Assembly (NCBI GenBank): GCA_946478845.1
Contig: CAMLDI010000007.1
Location: 49,009 to 113,008, forward strand
Length of the DNA: 64,000 nt
Source of the DNA: an uncultured Paenibacillaceae bacterium
Lineage (GTDB): Bacteria > Bacillota > Bacilli > Aneurinibacillales > Aneurinibacillaceae
Direction: 5' to 3'
Below the pieces are notes generated by a model. It did not search any database, was not told where the DNA came from, and saw only the letters and a list, made by a program, of their open reading frames with translations. Positions 61,990 to 64,000 of the stretch are shown here, piece after piece. Within the stretch, counting starts at the first letter, position 1; the number at the start of each line of letters is the position of its first letter. The position numbers and the translations under genes are program-made.

Positions 61990-62619
61990 CTAAGACAAGT
62001 TCGTTTCATATTCTTTGATTACTTTGTAAAACGAGTTCTTTTTCACCTGGAGTAATTGCATTAATTGAACTCCTGTAACCTCTTTATTTTTCCATTTTGG
62101 ATAATAAGAATTTAATAATTCACGCTGTTCATTTGAAAGAGAATTTAAATTAAATTTTGGCCTACCCAAGTGTTTTCCCTGAGCTTTCGCCACTGCAATG
62201 CCTTCAGCCTGTCGTTGTTTAATTTTCTTCCGTTCCTGTTCAGCAACATAAGAAAGCAAACTAAGGAACTGATCTTCCATAAGTTTTCCGATGTCACCCA
62301 TCTCTCTGTATTTTCGACTATCGAACAACGTTTCGTTTTCGAGTACTACAATGTCAGCTTGAATTTCCCTTGTAATCTTTTTCCACTCAAGAATAATCCC
62401 ATCATAATTCCTGCCTAAGCGATCCAGGGCATCCAAATAAAGAAGATCTCCTTTGCGAAGAAATCGCTTCATGGTCTGATAACTTGGTCGTTCAAAATCT
62501 TTTCCACTTTGCTTATCGATAAAAATCATCCGTTCTTCAATTCCTAATTTTACCATCTTTTTTATTTGGCGTTCCTCGTTTTGATCTTTGGATGAAACAC
62601 GCACATACCCAATCTTCAA
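61990..62619 (-). CDS. Serine recombinase (resolvase/invertase)
   Basis: A 209-aa small serine recombinase: catalytic Ser in RVSSKDQN, the Arg pair in LDRLGRNY, the long E helix (QFLSLLSYVAEQERKKIKQR) and a C-terminal HTH (GVQLMQLLQVKKNSFYKVI). TTG 62619 follows GGAGGAG; an upstream TTG overlaps that site. Three copies of a 16-bp motif lie directly upstream, as in a res site. Confidence 0.9.
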   Translation of the reverse strand: MKIGYVRVSSKDQNEERQIKKMVKLGIEERMIFIDKQSGKDFERPSYQTMKRFLRKGDLLYLDALDRLGRNYDGIILEWKKITREIQADIVVLENETLFDSRKYREMGDIGKLMEDQFLSLLSYVAEQERKKIKQRQAEGIAVAKAQGKHLGRPKFNLNSLSNEQRELLNSYYPKWKNKEVTGVQLMQLLQVKKNSFYKVIKEYETNLS

Positions 62620-62668
62620 AATAAACTCCTCCAAAAAAGCTTCCTTTTTTTTTATTATACTTCATTTT

Positions 62669-62780
62669 GTTTATAAAGGTATACGATTTTTCGAAAACGT
62701 CTGTAAAATCAGAAGTATACTTTTATAAACGCGATTTTATACCCTAGTAAATATGTCCTTAAAAGTCTACTTTTATAAAC
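62669..62780. promoter_or_regulatory. res-like recombination site
   Basis: GTATACYTTTATAAAC occurs inverted at 62669-62684 and direct at 62715-62730, with GTCTACTTTTATAAAC at 62765-62780. The three copies are ~46-50 bp apart, just upstream of the resolvase gene. They would bind the resolvase and probably also control its promoter. Confidence 0.65.
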
Positions 62781-63254
62781 GGAAAAGAATTGGAATGTAT
62801 ATAGTAGGGTAGTATCAAACAAGAAAAATGTTAGTTGAAAAATAATTTATTTAAGATTAAAAAATCATCCAATTGAGTACGGTAACATTAAGCAAATTCA
62901 AGGACCAGGCGGGATGGTTAAAAAAGCAAAATTACAAGTTGTATTTTTTGGAAATAAAAAAGAGAATATAGGCGTCTCACTCGCCAACAAAACATGAAAA
63001 GCGTACGCTTAGAAATGATAATTAAATAAAAATGAGGAATTACAAATACTAAATGAATTCCTTATTTTTATTTTTTTCTAAAAGAGGCATATTTCATATG
63101 CTATTAAAAATAAATAGATAATTTGGTATAATTTTAATATTAATGCAAATTGCGCTTTAAATCTTAAATTTATTGTCAGTACTCTTCTTTGTTTAAAACT
63201 CGATTTACTAACCTAATCATTGAGAATTGATTATTAATTTAGGAGGGGATAAAA
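62781..63254. other. AT-rich gap with a terminator-like hairpin
   Basis: No supported gene. A short open stretch near 62876-62997 (…QGPGGMVKKAKLQ…, ending TGA) lacks a ribosome binding site and may be a coding remnant. An 18-bp stem with one G-U pair at 63024-63041/63056-63073 runs into a T tract and is a likely terminator. Confidence 0.5.
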
Positions 63255-63971
63255 TTGCAAAATTCAACACAGGTAGATAACATTAAAAAGTTTAATCAAA
63301 AGAAAAAAATACAGCGCTTAATGGGCTGGACTATTGTAACAATACTTATTGTTTCTATTATCATTATTACTTTTTTTTCAAGCGCTAAATCAGGAAAAAT
63401 AGATAATGCTGAACAATTCATATATGAGAAACAACCTGCTTTAGGTTCAAAAGATGCCCCTGTAAAGATTGTTGAATTTGCTGATTTTAAATGTCCTTCC
63501 TGTAAGGAGTTTGATCAAAAGATCTTTCCAGTATTAAAGAAAGATTTTATAGATAACAAGATTGTTCAGTACTATTTTATTAACTCTCCTATACTTAGCC
63601 AAGATTCGAGAACAGCAGCAATGGCCAGTGAAGCAGTTTATAGTCAAAATCCAAAGGCATTTTGGAAGTATTACGATGCAATTTTTGCTTATCAGAAAAA
63701 TGAACATTTAAACTGGGCCACGTCAGATTATTTAGTTCAAATTGCAAAACAATCTAATATTCAGGTAGATTACGATAAATTAAAAAAAGATATTAATAAT
63801 AAAATCTTTGTGCAGGCTGTCAAGGATGATGAAGCTATTGGTAGGAAATTAGGTATAAACAGTACCCCAACTATCTATATCAACGGAAAAAAAGTTTCCT
63901 CGAAAGATACATTTAATTATAGTGCTCTTAAAGCCCTAATTATAAAAACTATAATGCTACATAAAAACTAG
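63255..63971 (+). CDS. bdbD: BdbD/DsbA-like thiol-disulfide oxidoreductase
   Basis: A 238-aa protein: N-terminal anchor helix (~24-42), thioredoxin fold with the active site CPSC in FADFKCPSCKEF near residue 74, a helical insertion, and the cis-Pro loop NSTPTIYING. Introduces disulfides outside the membrane together with a BdbC quinone reductase, expected just beyond the window edge. TTG 63255 follows AGGAGGGG. Confidence 0.85.
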   Translation: MQNSTQVDNIKKFNQKKKIQRLMGWTIVTILIVSIIIITFFSSAKSGKIDNAEQFIYEKQPALGSKDAPVKIVEFADFKCPSCKEFDQKIFPVLKKDFIDNKIVQYYFINSPILSQDSRTAAMASEAVYSQNPKAFWKYYDAIFAYQKNEHLNWATSDYLVQIAKQSNIQVDYDKLKKDINNKIFVQAVKDDEAIGRKLGINSTPTIYINGKKVSSKDTFNYSALKALIIKTIMLHKN

Positions 63972-64000
63972 ACAGTAAGAAAGGAGATCCTTAGTTGTAA

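Noticed and set aside
62876..62997. Short frame with QGPGGMVKKAKLQ before the BdbD gene
   Set aside because: No ribosome binding site or recognisable family; at most a coding remnant, mentioned under the gap entry.

Overview
The window looks like the chromosome of an endospore-forming, low-GC Gram-positive of the order Bacillales. Evidence: a spoVAC-spoVAD-spoVAE set with 2Duf and DUF1657 partners, a SqhC-type (sporulenol synthase-like) terpene cyclase, strong GGAGG ribosome binding sites, frequent GTG/TTG starts, YqeG, BdbD and Zur homologues, and SLH-domain surface proteins. Respiration is branched: one ba3-type haem-copper oxidase and two separate cytochrome bd operons. No rRNA, tRNA or CRISPR array was seen.

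Layout. 1-5.6 kb: 5' end of a cysteine synthase-like gene, a GDSL hydrolase, sqhC and an ABC-2 exporter. 5.7-11.9 kb: a degenerate YqeG-type HAD protein, an MTH1187-type protein, cysteine dioxygenase and a complete ssuA-ssuD-ssuC-ssuB sulfonate assimilation operon, then a converging ArAE-type membrane protein. 12-16.3 kb: fmdB, whose 3' half and terminator occur twice; between the copies lies an AT-rich operon that resembles the export and immunity half of a circular bacteriocin cluster (large membrane protein, SpoIIM/DUF95 protein, ABC ATPase, 56-aa two-TM peptide) without a recognisable structural gene. 16.4-21.7 kb: AlbA_2/Schlafen-type ATP-binding protein, small membrane protein, EamA transporter, ABC-2 exporter. 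21.7-24.5 kb: GH18-SLH surface hydrolase, paired Fluc/CrcB fluoride channel subunits and DUF190. 24.7-29.6 kb: CcoG-like Fe-S protein, subtilisin-like protease, ba3 oxidase with its 49-aa subunit IIa, and a divergent His-rich peptide. 29.7-34.1 kb: LivM permease carrying a vestigial LivG-like tail, crotonase, CDF transporter, AbrB-family membrane protein. 34.2-42.7 kb: copA-copZ, carbonic anhydrase, a rhodanese and half-size TrxR-like flavoprotein behind tandem CstR/CsoR-like operators, a large RND transporter and a YtkA/FixH lipoprotein. 43.3-46.4 kb: znuA-znuC-znuB-zur with two Zur boxes. 46.4-52 kb: two cydAB operons with an orphan NarL-type response regulator between them. 52.2-55.1 kb: a 31-aa hydrophobic peptide gene and clpB. 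55.1-58.2 kb: a spoVA2mob-like spore operon. 58.2-62.8 kb: truncated kamA, then a decayed phage-derived island of different codon use (DUF4355 scaffold, integrase tail, a ~950-bp structured non-coding stretch) and a serine resolvase with its own res-like site. 63.2-64 kb: a BdbD-like thiol oxidase.

Themes. Sulfur handling (ssu, cysteine dioxygenase, rhodanese, TrxR-like protein) and metal homeostasis (Cu, Zn, CDF, His-rich peptide) recur. A 14-bp TACC-N6-GGTA element is shared by the fmdB promoter and the rhodanese promoter, suggesting one CsoR/CstR-family regulator. Start codons were chosen by ribosome binding site where the longest reading frame ran through its own Shine-Dalgarno sequence. 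All function calls come from motif recognition by eye; no database search was run.
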